Shown one piece after another: positions 1-11,478 of a stretch of DNA of 64,000 nt (position 1 is its first letter; every line of letters begins with the position of its first letter). Origin of the DNA: Tolypocladium sp. Sup5 PDA-1 (taxonomy: Eukaryota > Ascomycota > Sordariomycetes > Hypocreales > Ophiocordycipitaceae); NCBI GenBank assembly GCA_000750105.3, contig JPHH03000001.1, forward strand, positions 1,054,001 through 1,118,000, written 5' to 3'. Below the pieces are notes generated by a model. That model was not told where the DNA came from, searched no databases, and saw only the letters and a list, made by a program, of their open reading frames with translations. Both the position numbers and the translations under genes were made by a program.

Positions 1-2380
1 GGCGATACAGATGCTGGTGATGCAAAGAATTCATCTCTCCAGGGAGCCCCATGGGTAGTCTTCAATGGCCGCGAACGGCGAGTTGTCTACGAGTTCCGGG
101 AGCGTTGCGTTGCCAAACTGGCCGTCGTCGTGCTGGAGCTAGCCTGGCAGGATCTGGGTCCAGATGGTGCCGGAGATGCATTGCCGATGGCACCGCCGGC
201 GTTCAAGCCCGCGAAAGTAACGCCGGTGATGACGACAAGGCGCTCGTGACAGGTGGCGGCTTGGATACTGGCGAAGGCGGCGTACTTGAACATGCCACAC
301 GCCACGAGGGTCAGAGGCTCGTCTGCCGCACGTCAGTCTCTTTCTTGGTCTGGCGTCAAGGTAGGCTTCCACCATGTGATATGGGGGGCACGATAGAAAT
401 AGCAACAGCGAGTTGCTCCATCCAACCGAGCCTCTACCCTCTTATAAAAAGCCCCGCACTCGGCCTCATGGCGAGAGAAACCAGGAAAGGGACAAAAGAG
501 CCGCGAGTCCAGGGCCCCTTCCGGGAGCCATAATACGGCATAAAATCGCTCTGGAAGGACCCTGAATGTTGCATTAAGCAGTGTACGTACCATTAAAGCG
601 ACGATTCGGTACACATCGGGCAAGTCGGCTGATTATCTTATCTGATCAGCGGGACCCCCGCCACGTGGGGGCAGCGGGCAGTCGGCAGCGACGGGCCAGT
701 GCAGAAGGATCCAGCGCTTGGACGGGGCCGGCTATTGACACCCGGGCCAGGGATGGTGCCGGAACGGTTCTCTTGGCTTCCTTTATTTCCTGTTTCGTGC
801 TTTGCCGTCGAGAAATATGAGGAATTGTATGGAGTAGTCCGTAGTGTACTCTTATGTGCCGCGGTATGCAAGGCGTGCCACTCGAGTCCCCGTCGACCAT
901 GGCACCCACTCGCAGACCCCCGGCCCTGCCAACTCACAGGTACCATATCAGAAGCGACGGGGTGAAGAATTGCCTCTGGCGCCCGCGAGCTCTGCCGTGC
1001 TTCGCAAGACCCGGCTCGCATGAAGAGGGCGAGAACCGGTGGGCTGCCTGAGCACCACCTCGACCCCAGATTTCGGGCCACGAGAGATGAAACGTCTCAG
1101 ATGCCGTTTCTATTCATAGATGTCACTTGCCTGTTTGAGCGCCATTCAATTTCCATTCGCCATGCCTGAGCCTGGGACAATCCGATGGTATCGTGAGCCC
1201 GTACGAAGTAGCAGGTTGCAACATATGCCTCACGCGTGATTAAGACGCCGTCGACTGTTGGCAAGCCTGAAACCTGCTGCCTCGTAGGGCTCGGTGTGCC
1301 TGACTCGTGCGACATGAGAGGGGATGGAGACTGCGACAAAGACACCAATCGGTACGTACCAGCCCAGTGGGGGAGACCCAGGGCAGACCCAGGGCACAGG
1401 CAAACAGGGAGCAAAGACCCTGGAGAGTGATTGGCATTGCATCATCTGGATACGTACGGACTACGGATACTCCGTACGGATATGCCTGTGCCTTATCAAG
1501 GGCGTACAAGAGTTGCGCCCCGAATGTGGCGTTTCTTCACGCAGCCCAGTATTCATCTGCCGTGGGCCAGTGTTGGAGGAGAGGCGTGGCGTGCTACTGG
1601 CTGGCGGCTCGCTCTCACGCACGAAAAGCTCAACAGAACACGCGACCGACCGACCACCAGCCACGGCAAAAATTTGCACGCCAGCCAGCCAGTCAGTCCA
1701 TCGCAGCCCAGCCCAGCCCAGCCCAGCTGGCACGGTCATGCCAGCCTCGCCCGGCTGCGTTGCCGGGCACCGGATCAAACTCTGTCCCCGGCTCAGCCTC
1801 GCCCTGCCCTGCCCTGCTTGTGTCGCTCCATGACGTCGGCCAGAATCTATGTAGATATCGTATGTAATTGAGCAAGGAGGAGACAGCCAGGGACATCAAA
1901 AACAGAGGTTCGCGATCCACCAGCCACAGCTTGGTCATCCGTGCCTGTGGCTTGCGCGCGGGCGGGCGTGCGCTGCGATGCCTAGAATTTCAGCGCCAAT
2001 CCCCCCTGACGGCCCTGGAACCCCTCCCCCAGAGCCAGCCTAGTGACGTGCGCGGGCGCGGCCAAACCTGCGTGTGCCCACTCACTGCCCACTGCCCACC
2101 GGGTACCAAGTACCAGTACCCCGCTTCCTGCCCACCACGCCTGGCACCGATTTTGCTCGTCACCACCAGCGGGCTGACTGGATTCACCACCACCACACAT
2201 TCCGATTCCCTCACACACACACTCACCACCTCGCAATCCCTGTCCCCTCGATCCACGCGTCTGCCCCCCCGACTTGGCACTGGGTCGCTCCGTTTGTTCT
2301 GCATCGCATCTACCTTCCTCCTCCTCCCAATCCCCTGGCATCCGCGGTAGCTCGCCTCAGCTGCCGACCGTCTTGCCGCC
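1..2380. other. Gene-free lead and promoter region of the PP2C gene
   Basis: No convincing gene is seen in this 2.4 kb. The open frames are short, overlap on both strands and show no recognisable domain. A run of CAGCC/CCAG short tandem repeats lies near 1680-1735, and pyrimidine-rich CACA/CACC tracts at about 2160-2330 look like the leader of the downstream phosphatase. On the minus strand near 33-300 there are short stretches with a protein-like look, but they lie in different frames without clear splice sites (see findings). Confidence 0.5.
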
Positions 2381-4502
2381 ATGGGTCAAACCCTTTCGGA
2401 GCCCGTCGTCGAAAAGGTGCGTGCCTCGCCTCATCTCGCGTCCCTGACCGCGTGCCTCGCCCTCCTCACCGAGCGAGCGCGCGCGAACACCTCCCCCCCG
2501 TGCCCATCGCCAACCCCGTGTGTTTGGTCCTCGAGCGATCAACAACACCCTCACTCCCCTCTTCACGTCTCTCCCTTTGCTTCCCCACCATCGGACGAGG
2601 GGCTTCGTGTCATCACACGCCCTCGGGCCCCGCGCCGCGTCCGCCGTCACCTCGCCTTCTCCCTCGCCCTCACCCGCCGCCTGAATCCAGTGTGTGTACA
2701 GGAGCGCTGATCTTTTCTTATTCCCCAGACTTCCGACCAGGGCGAGGATGACAGACTCATCTACGGCTTGTCCGCCATGCAGGGCTGGCGCATCAGCATG
2801 GAGGACTCCCACACGGCCGAGCTCGACCTCGGCAACCCTACCGCCGACGCACCCGAGAGGCACCCCGGCAAGCTGTCCTTTTTCGGCGTCTTCGACGGCC
2901 ACGGAGGAGACAAAGTCGCGCTTTTCACGGGCGAGAACATACACAAGATCATTATGAAGCAGGATACCTTCAAGGCTGGCGACTACGCGCAGGGCCTCAA
3001 GGACGGTTTCCTCGCTACCGACCGGGCGATTCTCAACGGTAGGAGCATTCACTCCTTGCCTCGCGCCAGCGCACGCTCGCTGCCTTGGTCAAATCGAGGG
3101 CCTGCCAGAACTGACTTTTGCCGTGCGGTACAGACCCCAAGTACGAGGAAGAGGTCTCTGGCTGCACCGCCTGTGTCAGTCTGATTGCCGGGAACAGGCT
3201 CTACGTCGTATGTCACACTCCGAAATCGCTTCCTCGACAACCCACACGGGTAGCACAATGCTGGACCCCTGAAGCACTTCGCTAATATAACGTACCCAGG
3301 CCAACGCCGGTGATTCGAGAGGTGTCCTGGGCATCAAGGGCCGCGCGAAGCCACTCTCGCAGGATCACAAGCCCCAGCTCGAAAGTACGTCCAACCCTAG
3401 TAGCTGTTCCCGTCCATTGCCCCGACCTGTGCATTGACTCTGTTGGCATCTACAGTCGAGAAGAACCGCATCACCGCCGCCGGTGGCTTTGTCGACTTTG
3501 GCCGTGTCAACGGCAATCTCGCCCTGTCACGCGCCATCGGTGACTTTGAATTCAAGAAGAGCGCCGAGCTTTCTCCCGAGAACCAAATCGTTACCGCATT
3601 CCCCGACGTGGATGAGCACGAACTCACCGACGAGGATGAGTTCCTGGTCCTGGCTTGCGACGGTGAGTGAGAGCGGGCGGCGGGAGTCGAAACTGCAAGC
3701 GAGACAACCGTGACTGACATTAGCGATGTAGGTATCTGGGATTGCCAATCTTCGCAGGCCGTCGTCGAGTTCGTGAGACGAGGCATCGCCGCCAAGCAGG
3801 AGCTGGAAAAGATCTGCGAGAACATGATGGACAACTGCCTGGCGTCAAACTCGGAGACGGGCGGCGTCGGCTGCGACAACATGACCATGATCATCATTGG
3901 CTTCCTCAACGGAAAGACCAAGGACGAGTGGTACGAGGAGATTGCGAGGAGAGTCGCCAACGGAGACGGCCCCTGCGCCCCCCCCGAATATGGTACGACC
4001 CTGCCCCAGCTCCGCTGACGGCCCCGCCCCCTCACCTCCCCTTGTTGGGCTCGTACCTGGGGCGAACTTCTAAGCTGACCAACGTCTTCTTGTTTCCTCC
4101 CCAGCCGAGTTCCGTGGTCCCGGAGTCCATCACAACTACGAGGATAGCGACAGTGGTTACGAGATGGATGCGGAGAACAAGGGCAAGGCCTTCGGTGTTG
4201 GTGGGTACCGTGGCCGGATCATCTTTCTCGGCGACGGCACTGAGGTGCTTACGGATTCAGATGACACCGAAATGTTCGACAATGCCGACGAAGACAAGGA
4301 CCTCGAGAGCCAGGTTTCCAAGAAGTCCCCCTCGACCGAAAAGGACGACGCGTCCTCGTCCAAGACGGCAGCGCCCACCGCCACCGAAACGAAACTGGAC
4401 CCCGAGTCTGCCCAGTCCAAGGCCGGCGAGGGGGAGGCGCCCGTGAAGCAGGAGGGGGTCAAGCAAGAGAAATCGGAGTCATCTGGAGAGAATAAGGACT
4501 AG
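2381..4502 (+). CDS. ptc2: PP2C-type serine/threonine phosphatase, Ptc2/Ptc3 type (7 exons)
   Basis: Metal-dependent Ser/Thr phosphatase of the PPM/PP2C family. In yeast, Ptc2/Ptc3 dephosphorylate Hog1 MAPK, Rad53 and Ire1; transferring those substrates to this protein is inference. Introns are 2417-2728, 3039-3133, 3208-3299, 3385-3455, 3663-3731 and 3993-4104, giving 456 aa. Visible motifs in order are MEDSH (36-40), FFGVFDGHGG (about 63-72, with the metal-binding Asp), ANAGDSRGV (about 140-149), SRAIGDFEFK (193 on), CDGIWD (about 236-241) and GCDNMT (284-289, last metal-binding Asp). The N-terminus MGQTLSEPV is the typical Ptc2/3 start, with Gly2 a potential myristoylation site. The last 100 residues or so are an acidic, Ser/Lys/Glu-rich tail without catalytic motifs, as in fungal Ptc2/3. 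The first intron (312 nt) is long for this window. The gene is tail-to-tail with the PPR gene on the minus strand. Confidence 0.93.
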
Positions 4503-5345
4503 GTGATCCTTTCTCGCAAAACCTACTCGGGCTGAAGAAATCCTTGTTCTTGGACCAGTTGGTTGGACCAGGTTACATTTTTTTCCTTTTCTGTTTTCTT
4601 TACACTAAGCTCGATCCAGGCGAGGGATGGGAGAGGGACGGGTATCCGAACCGATAAGAAGGAATGGCGGTTAGACATCATGTGTTCCTTTGCGGTATTC
4701 TTCTTGTGTGTCATGTCGTTCGGTGTACCGGTGGTCAATACTGGATTCAAAGAGAAAGAGACACGAGACCCCTCGCGACCCGCTGTGTTCGATGATGCGT
4801 TTTGGTGCGCGCGTCTTTCTTGCACCTCTCACGACGTGGCCCCCGGCTCGACCCTAGGCCACTTACTCCGCCGCATAGACAGAGCTGAGCGCACTCTAGA
4901 AAGATCCCGCGGGCCACAGGAAACAGCATACGTGTGGTCCTGAGGCTGGCGCAGAGCAACGACGTGTGATGGGGTGAGCGTCTCGATCCGCCTTTGACGT
5001 TGACGCTGCACTCGGAGCATGGCGTACCGCTGGATGGAGTGGAGTATGTCAAGGCACTGGCGACAGGTTCGAAGAGACAGCGAGCGTGGACATATGGATG
5101 GTTGACAGGCGTTGGACAAGGCGAGAGCGAGAGGAAGAAGGCTGGATGGATTGGAGCTTGGGCTTCTATTCGCATATATATCCCCTTTTGTTTTTACAGT
5201 AGTACATGATCTATACTTTCCCCCTGTGCATGTCCGTGTTCCCCCCGACTGTTGTACAGGTGGTTTTGGGTATCTTTCATTCGTATACAGTGATTGTGAC
5301 GGTGCTCATCAGCGTGCTGTTCTCCAACTCAACTTATCGGCCCTT
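4503..5345. other. Intergenic, convergent 3' regions
   Basis: Lies between the stop codons of the convergent PP2C (+) and PPR (-) genes. It holds 3' UTR-like T-rich stretches (around 4575-4605 and 5165-5230). No gene is supported. Confidence 0.6.
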
Positions 5346-7691
5346 CTAGGCGGAAGCTGCTCGATCATCGCTCCGGGCGGTGTCGCATATGCGCCCCTCC
5401 GTATCTCCAGGAGCGTCGTTTTCCAGGGCCTCGCCTTCATTATCCAGGTTCCAGTTGCGCACCATCGTCTCTGGCTTAAATCGCGCATCCAGATGCACCG
5501 TAATCCGCGGACGCTGCCCAGTCGGGTCGTCTAGTTTGACCGCAAAGTCCCGCACCTGGGCATCCTTGGTCTCCCGCCCGGGGTCTTTCATCTGCTGGTG
5601 CATCGGTCGATCCATGGTTCGAAACGCAACGTCGAGTGCTGCGGCGAGCGACTTTGTGGGCTTGTAGCCATCGCACGCGCTGAGGATAGCCCATTCGGCT
5701 CCCGCAACCACGGTCGTGGTGCTGCCGACTTTGCTTTCCTCGAGAGCCTTGGCCATCTTCTTGGCAAAAATCTTGGGCCTCGTCTCGTTCCAGAAGGGGT
5801 TCGGGTGCTGGCCCAGCAGTACGCGCTGCATGGCCTTGCGGGCAGACTGTCTCAGCTTGCGATCGAGGACGCCGTAGAAGAAGGCGACGCCGAGAGCGTT
5901 TGGAGACCGAGCATTGCAGGCGAGGGAGATGAGCAGTTGGTACGTCCTGTGGTCGGGCTCGCATTCGAATTGGGGCAGTCGTGACAACGCCCACAGAGCA
6001 GTGTCCCAGTCCCGCGCCGCGGCGCAGTGCTCGAGAATGAGGTTGATGGTGCTGATGTCGACCTTTCGTCCGTCTTCCGACTGTCGATCAATGAGCCCCT
6101 TGAAATCCGCGAAACGAGAGTGTTCCTTTCCGTGGAAGTGTAAAAACTCCTTCAGGATACGATTTAAAGCGCCAACCGTAAACCAGTCTTCGCCGTATCG
6201 CATGGTCTGGTCAGCCATGAACATGTCCAGCTTCTTACCGGCTTTGAAGGCTGCATAGGAGTCGTAGCCGGCCATGATGCCCGCAATTCCCCGACGAGTG
6301 GCCGGGTCCTCAAACAGGCCAAGCTCGTACATGGCCACGATGATCTGCCTCCTCTCGTCATCTCGCTGGACCAGTTTTAGGAATAGCAGCCACGTCCTTG
6401 CGTTTGGATGAAAGTACCGCGCTTCCATCTTCTGGAGGAACTTGTGGAAAAAGGCCACATCTCGTTTGGCGACGTACCCATCGAGCATGACGTTGAACGC
6501 ATCCGTGTCCATGGGAAGGCCCCATTCCTCCGCCAGGGTAAACAGACGGTCGGCGGAGGCACGGTGGCCACCGCGGTGGGCCATAAAGGCCATGGCCATC
6601 TTGAGCACGGACGGAGTCACGTAGTCTCTCGCGGATGGATCCTCAAATGCCCGGAGGATGAGGCCGACCCTTATCCCGTCCGTGTCGATGAGATTTCCGT
6701 CCTTGCGGGCCTGTCGATAGAAGGGCATGGCCAGGTGGGGGCGCAAGCGACCGCAGACGAGGGCCGTGATGTAGGACTCGAACGTCTCCTTTGTCCACCA
6801 CTTTGGCCTTGGAGTCTGCTCGTATGGCTTGTCGATCCAGTACGTCTGAAGTTCCTTGTGCACCCAGATGTTGTCGAGCTTGTCGGCCGGGAGCGACGAT
6901 CCTCCATCTGGCGCATCCTCTATGGCCGGCCACAGGCGCTTCACCTCGTAGTCAAAGGCAGCCACCTCGCCCAGCCTAAACACCTCGACGTCCTTGCACG
7001 CGGCAATCAGCTCGTCGGCCGCCTTGGCCAGCACCGAGCTCTGGCCGCGGAGCACTATCGCCGACGGGTTCTGGTGGTCGGCAGACACGCGCAGCTTGGC
7101 CGCCACCCCCGTCGTCGAGTCCACAAACTCAATCTTCTGGTTGCCCACGGCCAGGTCCCACGACTTGGGCAGCACGATCCTGACGGCCGTCATGTTGGGC
7201 CCCTCGCTTCGTTTCGGCGTCATTCGCTTGAGCAGATTAAACGTGTCCGCCCAGTCTGGCGTCCCGGACCCAAACTGGCGCCATATAATGTCGAACCCGA
7301 CCTGTACCCTCGCAATCTTGCGAGACTGCGTCATGCTCTGCCGCGCGGCGATTGGCGACGGGTAGTCCCTCGCCATGGGCACAAACGGCGAGCAGAGTTT
7401 CTGCTCGACAGCTTCCTTGGTGGCGGGCGTGTCCACCCTGAAGGCGTCCCGCAGCAGCTGGTTACGGGCATGGTTCGTGTGCACAACTTCGGTTCGCAGC
7501 TGTGATCGCAGCTCGATGTCGGTCGAGGAGGCCGGCGCAGCTGGAGAAGGGGTCGCAACCTCAGACCGCAACGTCGAATACAGCAGCAGCGGTGCTCTGG
7601 AGCGAAAGGCGCCTCTCCAGATTGGAGACGCTCCAGGCGTGCCGATGCATCGGGACCGAGTCCTCCATATTGACTTGATCCCCAGGGACAT
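5346..7691 (-). CDS. Mitochondrial pentatricopeptide-repeat (PPR) protein, intronless
   Basis: Predicted 781-aa organellar RNA-binding protein. The N-terminus is rich in Arg and Ser and lacks acidic residues up to a YSTLRSE-type presequence end (about residues 38-44), which is typical mitochondrial targeting. Residues of roughly 160-240 form a module with a beta-strand/Gly/helix pattern (AIVLRGQSSVLAKAADELIA) that resembles a KH-like fold. The remainder is helical, with PPR-like units such as DTDAFNVMLDGYVAKRD, HPNARTWLLFLKLV and DHRTYQLLISLACNA. Fungal proteins of this kind act in processing, stability or translation of mitochondrial transcripts; the individual target cannot be read from sequence. 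The start is the first Met of the frame and gives the targeting peptide. Family assignment is fairly sure, the particular orthologue is not recognised. Confidence 0.75.
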   Translation of the reverse strand: MSLGIKSIWRTRSRCIGTPGASPIWRGAFRSRAPLLLYSTLRSEVATPSPAAPASSTDIELRSQLRTEVVHTNHARNQLLRDAFRVDTPATKEAVEQKLCSPFVPMARDYPSPIAARQSMTQSRKIARVQVGFDIIWRQFGSGTPDWADTFNLLKRMTPKRSEGPNMTAVRIVLPKSWDLAVGNQKIEFVDSTTGVAAKLRVSADHQNPSAIVLRGQSSVLAKAADELIAACKDVEVFRLGEVAAFDYEVKRLWPAIEDAPDGGSSLPADKLDNIWVHKELQTYWIDKPYEQTPRPKWWTKETFESYITALVCGRLRPHLAMPFYRQARKDGNLIDTDGIRVGLILRAFEDPSARDYVTPSVLKMAMAFMAHRGGHRASADRLFTLAEEWGLPMDTDAFNVMLDGYVAKRDVAFFHKFLQKMEARYFHPNARTWLLFLKLVQRDDERRQIIVAMYELGLFEDPATRRGIAGIMAGYDSYAAFKAGKKLDMFMADQTMRYGEDWFTVGALNRILKEFLHFHGKEHSRFADFKGLIDRQSEDGRKVDISTINLILEHCAAARDWDTALWALSRLPQFECEPDHRTYQLLISLACNARSPNALGVAFFYGVLDRKLRQSARKAMQRVLLGQHPNPFWNETRPKIFAKKMAKALEESKVGSTTTVVAGAEWAILSACDGYKPTKSLAAALDVAFRTMDRPMHQQMKDPGRETKDAQVRDFAVKLDDPTGQRPRITVHLDARFKPETMVRNWNLDNEGEALENDAPGDTEGRICDTARSDDRAASA

Positions 7692-8149
7692 TGGTCATGA
7701 GGTGCGCATGTTGGTGATGGACTTGGTGCAAGAAAGAATAGTTGAGTCGGAGCCGTTTGCATTCGGCAGGACTGCCGGAGCTCTGCGGCAGTGGGTCGGT
7801 CACGTGCACCGCAACGACTTACACTTGCTACTACCCTGTACCTTGACATCTCCTCTGAATTGTTATCAGTGAAGTATTCGTACGTTGATTACCCATTATT
7901 TATAATTGAAACCTATACAATGGGAAACTAAGAGATACTTTTCCTTCTTCAGACGTATTCGCCGCGTGCTATGCTCCAAGACCAATACCCAAACTTCGAA
8001 CGCCAGCTCCACCCTCAAGCCTGTTGCTCTGCCATGCCATGTTTTGCCATGATTGCCATCCAACCACCCCGATGAGTGTGAAAACAGCATTCCAGCACCA
8101 TATAAACAATCCCCAGTGATAGAGAAAAGGAAATATTCGAGAAGGGCCT
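7692..8149. promoter_or_regulatory. Spacer: promoter of PPR gene, 3' region of dysferlin-domain gene
   Basis: About 460 bp between two minus-strand genes. It carries the 5' flank of the PPR gene and the 3' end of the dysferlin-domain gene, with an AT-rich patch near 7860-7925. No individual promoter element is clear. Confidence 0.45.
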
Positions 8150-9653
8150 CTACGGCCCCGGCAATTTGCCCTTGTTCGGCTCAACTGGACCACTCCGATC
8201 CAACCCTTGGTATGCCTTGGCGTTATACCAGCCTCGCTCCGTATCCGTAGGGTTCCTGAGCTCTCCGCCGTCTGCCATCTGCTTGACATCGCTCCAGTAC
8301 GCCAGTTTCCTAACCTCCTCGTCTGCGTGCCTGATGGCCGCATCGAGAGCCTTCTTTCGCTCCAACAGTGCTGATTTATCCTTGTTCTCCTTCTTTCCCA
8401 GCTCCTCTATCGTCTCTTGGTGTTTCCGCATCAAGTAGCTCAGCAACTGTCGTCGCGATGCCTGGAAAATGAATAGGGACATGATTTCGTGCATTTCATG
8501 CTGCAGGACCGGCAAGTCCATGGCGTTGTCAAGATAGTTTTCAACGGCCTCCCTCTTCTCGCGATCTATCCTCGCGTGACGCAAGATCTGCAGCAACGTC
8601 TCTATGTCTTCAATGTCTGGTCGCTCCTCCTCGACCTCGGAGGCGGAGAGCTGGGTCATGCTGGACTTGCTCGGTGCGCGGCTGCTGGCCACGCTGCCGT
8701 TGGATCGGTGGCTCCGGTACGAAGCAGAGCGAACGGTGAAGTAGTCGGCGTTGAGCATGTGTGGGTCGGCGGACATGTCCTGCGGCCTCTTCCTGGCCCT
8801 CTTGCGTATCCAGGCGCGCCTCCGGACGAAGGAGTTCCACCACTTGCCGCCGTGCCACGAGAACTTTTTGGAAAAGGCAAACGAGTATTCCCAGCCACCG
8901 TCGTCCATGCCGTCCTGGTGGTTGACCCGCCACTCGGGCCACACCCACTCCCATGACGGATCGGGAACCTGCGCGGTGTGTATGCTCGTCGGCGAGGACT
9001 TGTGGTAGGCGTTGGCTATATCTTCGGTCAACAGGATGGCTACCTTTGACAATCAAGGGCTATACGTACTCCAGGCAGGAGGGTCGAGGCTACCGAGGGC
9101 TTTGGACGAGAACAGTGCCACGCCGCAGAGAAAGCCCCCTCTTTCGTTTTCGTATAGGATATCAATGGCCGTCTCCCGTTTTTCCTTGGGCCTCCGTGGC
9201 ACTATTCGATGCGCAGGTTCGTTGAAGATGTCCGGAGTCGGAGCTGAAGGCGTCAATACGGCTATTCTCGCACATGTACACGGTTGGAATTGTTGGAGGC
9301 ATACCCTGAACCTCGATTAACGGCCGCATGGCCGGATGAGGCAAACTTGCTTCATGTTCCAGCTCCTCTGGCGGCCGCTCCGGATGTTGCTCATCATTTT
9401 GCGGTCCAGACTCGGTCCCGCTCGTCTCTGGCTCCCCAGAACCGGAACCTTCCCCTCCTCTTTCTCCCGCGTCCTCGTGCTCCGTCTCGACCAGCGATAT
9501 CAGGCGTGACGTCGTAGACGCCCTGCGGGTATTGGCGCCGGAGCTCAGCGACGTGGGCGATAGTGGCTCATCGTGGTTGACCAGGCCGATCTCGTGATCA
9601 TAGTCGGTCGGCTTCAAGCCCGTGACACGACGATGACTCCGGACCTTCAGCAT
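8150..9653 (-). CDS. Dysferlin/peroxin-domain protein, Mug65-like (3 exons)
   Basis: The spliced protein is 464 aa, with introns at 9304-9244 and 9069-9022 (minus-strand order). Exon 1 encodes a Ser/Thr- and acid-rich disordered N-terminus. Exons 2 and 3 join to read AIDILYENERGGFLCGV, FSSKALGSLDPPAWN, VPDPSWEWVWPEWRVN and GWEYSFAFSKKFSWHG. These are the DysF N- and C-terminal halves found in ferlins, Pex23/Pex30-type peroxins, Spo73 and fission-yeast Mug65. A basic WWNSFVRRRAWIRKRAR segment follows, then a Ser-rich linker and a helical C-terminal region with charged coiled-coil character. No transmembrane segment is seen, unlike Pex30-type peroxins, so the Mug65/Spo73 type fits better. Relatives function at the forespore membrane or ER-derived membranes; the role here is inferred. 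Only this splice pattern restores the continuous DysF motif. Confidence 0.82.
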
Positions 9654-10919
9654 GGCCGGGGCAGGCCTCTTCGCATGGCGGGTGTCGTGTGCCCTGGTTA
9701 CCTAGGTGGCGGCAGCGAGACTGACGGACGAGCTGGGGTCGATGCGAAGCAGGCAAGGTAGAGAGTTGCACGCCCGGGTCAAGGAAAAAATCGAGAAGAG
9801 AAAGACACAGACACGACACAGACGGACAGAAAAGAGTATTCACCCGACGCACGAGAACTGGCTGGACAAAGAGACGCGGCACGCACAGAAAGTGGAGGAG
9901 GACAAGAAACCAAGACACGCCGCTGCTGTTTTTGGCCAGTCCGTCTCGTGCTTGAGCTGAGCTGTGGTGTGCTGAGCCACACTGATGGACCCTGGGCGGT
10001 GGCCTTGGCTCGTAGCGACTCCCCTGGAAGCGGCCCGCCTGCAGTGTAATCAATCAATCAATTGTGCTTTTAAATGCAAAGCCCAGTTGCGCAGCAGGCA
10101 AGAGGAGGGCCCTAGCGTGAGACGGTGCACGATGCCGCTTCCTTGGTTTGGGCTCCCTTGCAACACAAGCAAACAAGCAGACCGGATGGAGCTCTACGAT
10201 GTCGCCTGCAGCTGTCGACGCTGGTGGGCCGATGCCCCCCCGGTGGCCCGTTCGCATCGGGCGTCGATGATGTAATGGCAGTCCCCGGCGCAAGCCGTTT
10301 CCCCACAGCGATGCAAGTTACAGCGGGCCACAGCAGCTGGATGCCCCGTAGCAGATCGCCCCATATTTGCAGCTGCTGGAGCTTCAACTTCAACTTCAAC
10401 TTCGACCTCCATGTCAACTTACAGCATAGGAGCGCGGAAGCATCTATATAGAAACCAGAAAACATGTAAACAGACATGTATCGAAACGTCTCATATTCAT
10501 GTCAGTAAATCTGGGGTAACACATGCAGCCTCCCAGGGCAGTTGCTGCGAGTACCCGTCCACGGTCCAGCACACACCTACGTCATGTATCCCAACTGGGA
10601 CAAACAACGAATCAGCGCCCCGGAATTCGCCAGCTGCTCTGGGCTGCCGCATCAACCGCCGTGCCTCGCCCAGTTCCCTGCCAAGTCTAGCACTGAACCT
10701 AAGACGCAGGGACGAAGACGTGCCGCGTCCAGCCCATCGTAGCCGTAGCCCGTTAGCTCATAGCTCCCCGTCCCCCCGTTGTGTCACCTCCGCATCACCT
10801 CCTCCTCTTGCTCCTCCTCACTCTCGCAACCCATCCCTTCTTCCAGTCGAACCATCCAAACCTTCGACAGCTTGAACCACACATCTCCCCAGTCCATCAA
10901 TCAATCAACCACATTCACC
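9654..10919. promoter_or_regulatory. Divergent intergenic region between dysferlin-domain gene and small helical protein gene
   Basis: About 1.27 kb holding the 5' flanks of both neighbours. An (AACTTC)-type hexanucleotide repeat lies near 10383-10405. The segment from 10780 to 10919 is CT-rich and reads as the leader of the downstream small gene, ending in CATTCACC immediately before its ATG. No further gene is supported. Confidence 0.5.
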
Positions 10920-11478
10920 ATGTCCAAGTCTCGAATGCCCCTCATCCTCGGCCTCGGCGCCGCTGGTGGCATCGGCTACTACTTCTACAGCGCCGGCGGC
11001 AACGCAAAGGTCGCCGAGAAGAAGTTTGAGAGTCAGTCTCGCCCATCGTCGCCTTTCCTGCGGATACCGCCAACAGGTAGCTAATACGTTCTTCTCGCAG
11101 GCGACGTCCACAAGGCCTCGGCCAACGTCAAGTCCCACCTCCCCGGCACCTCTCCCAACGCCGAGAAGGAGCTCAAGGGCTACGGCGCCGAGGCTGGCGC
11201 AAAGCTCGACAAGGCTGTTTGTCCCCCCCTCTCCCCTCTGGCGGCTCTGCTCCTCCCAGAGGATGATGTTGCATTGGCGACGCTGTTACTGACCAGACCA
11301 ACAGGTGTCCGACGCCGACAAGCAGGCATCCAGGCTCAAGAGCAACACCGAGGCCTACGCCAAGGACGCAAAGGCAGAGGCCCTCAAGGCCGTCGACAAG
11401 TTCGACCAAAAGGTCGAGGAGGGCGCCGCCAAGGCCAAGAGCGGCATCTCTGGCTGGTTCGGCGGCGGCAGCAAGTAA
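10920..11478 (+). CDS. Small N-anchored, Ala/Lys-rich helical protein (calcofluor-hypersensitive/LEA-like)
   Basis: Three exons (introns 11032-11100 and 11217-11304) give 133 aa. Residues 1-24 contain a hydrophobic, glycine-rich segment (LILGLGAAGGIGYYFYSAGG) that looks like an N-terminal membrane anchor or mitochondrial inner-membrane signal. The rest is an amphipathic Ala/Lys/Asp/Glu helix region with repeats such as AYAKDAKAEALKAVDKFDQKVEEGA, resembling LEA-type proteins, and it ends in a GISGWFGGGSK tail. Short fungal proteins of this architecture are often labelled calcofluor white hypersensitive protein; I recall the architecture but cannot verify orthology. The 5' leader is pyrimidine-rich, and codon choice is strongly C-ending, suggesting high expression. 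It lies tail-to-tail with prp1. Confidence 0.8.

Noticed and set aside
6408..7505. 365-codon plus-strand open frame opposite the PPR gene
   Set aside because: Antisense to a better supported gene; Arg/His/Val-rich composition typical of an antisense shadow.
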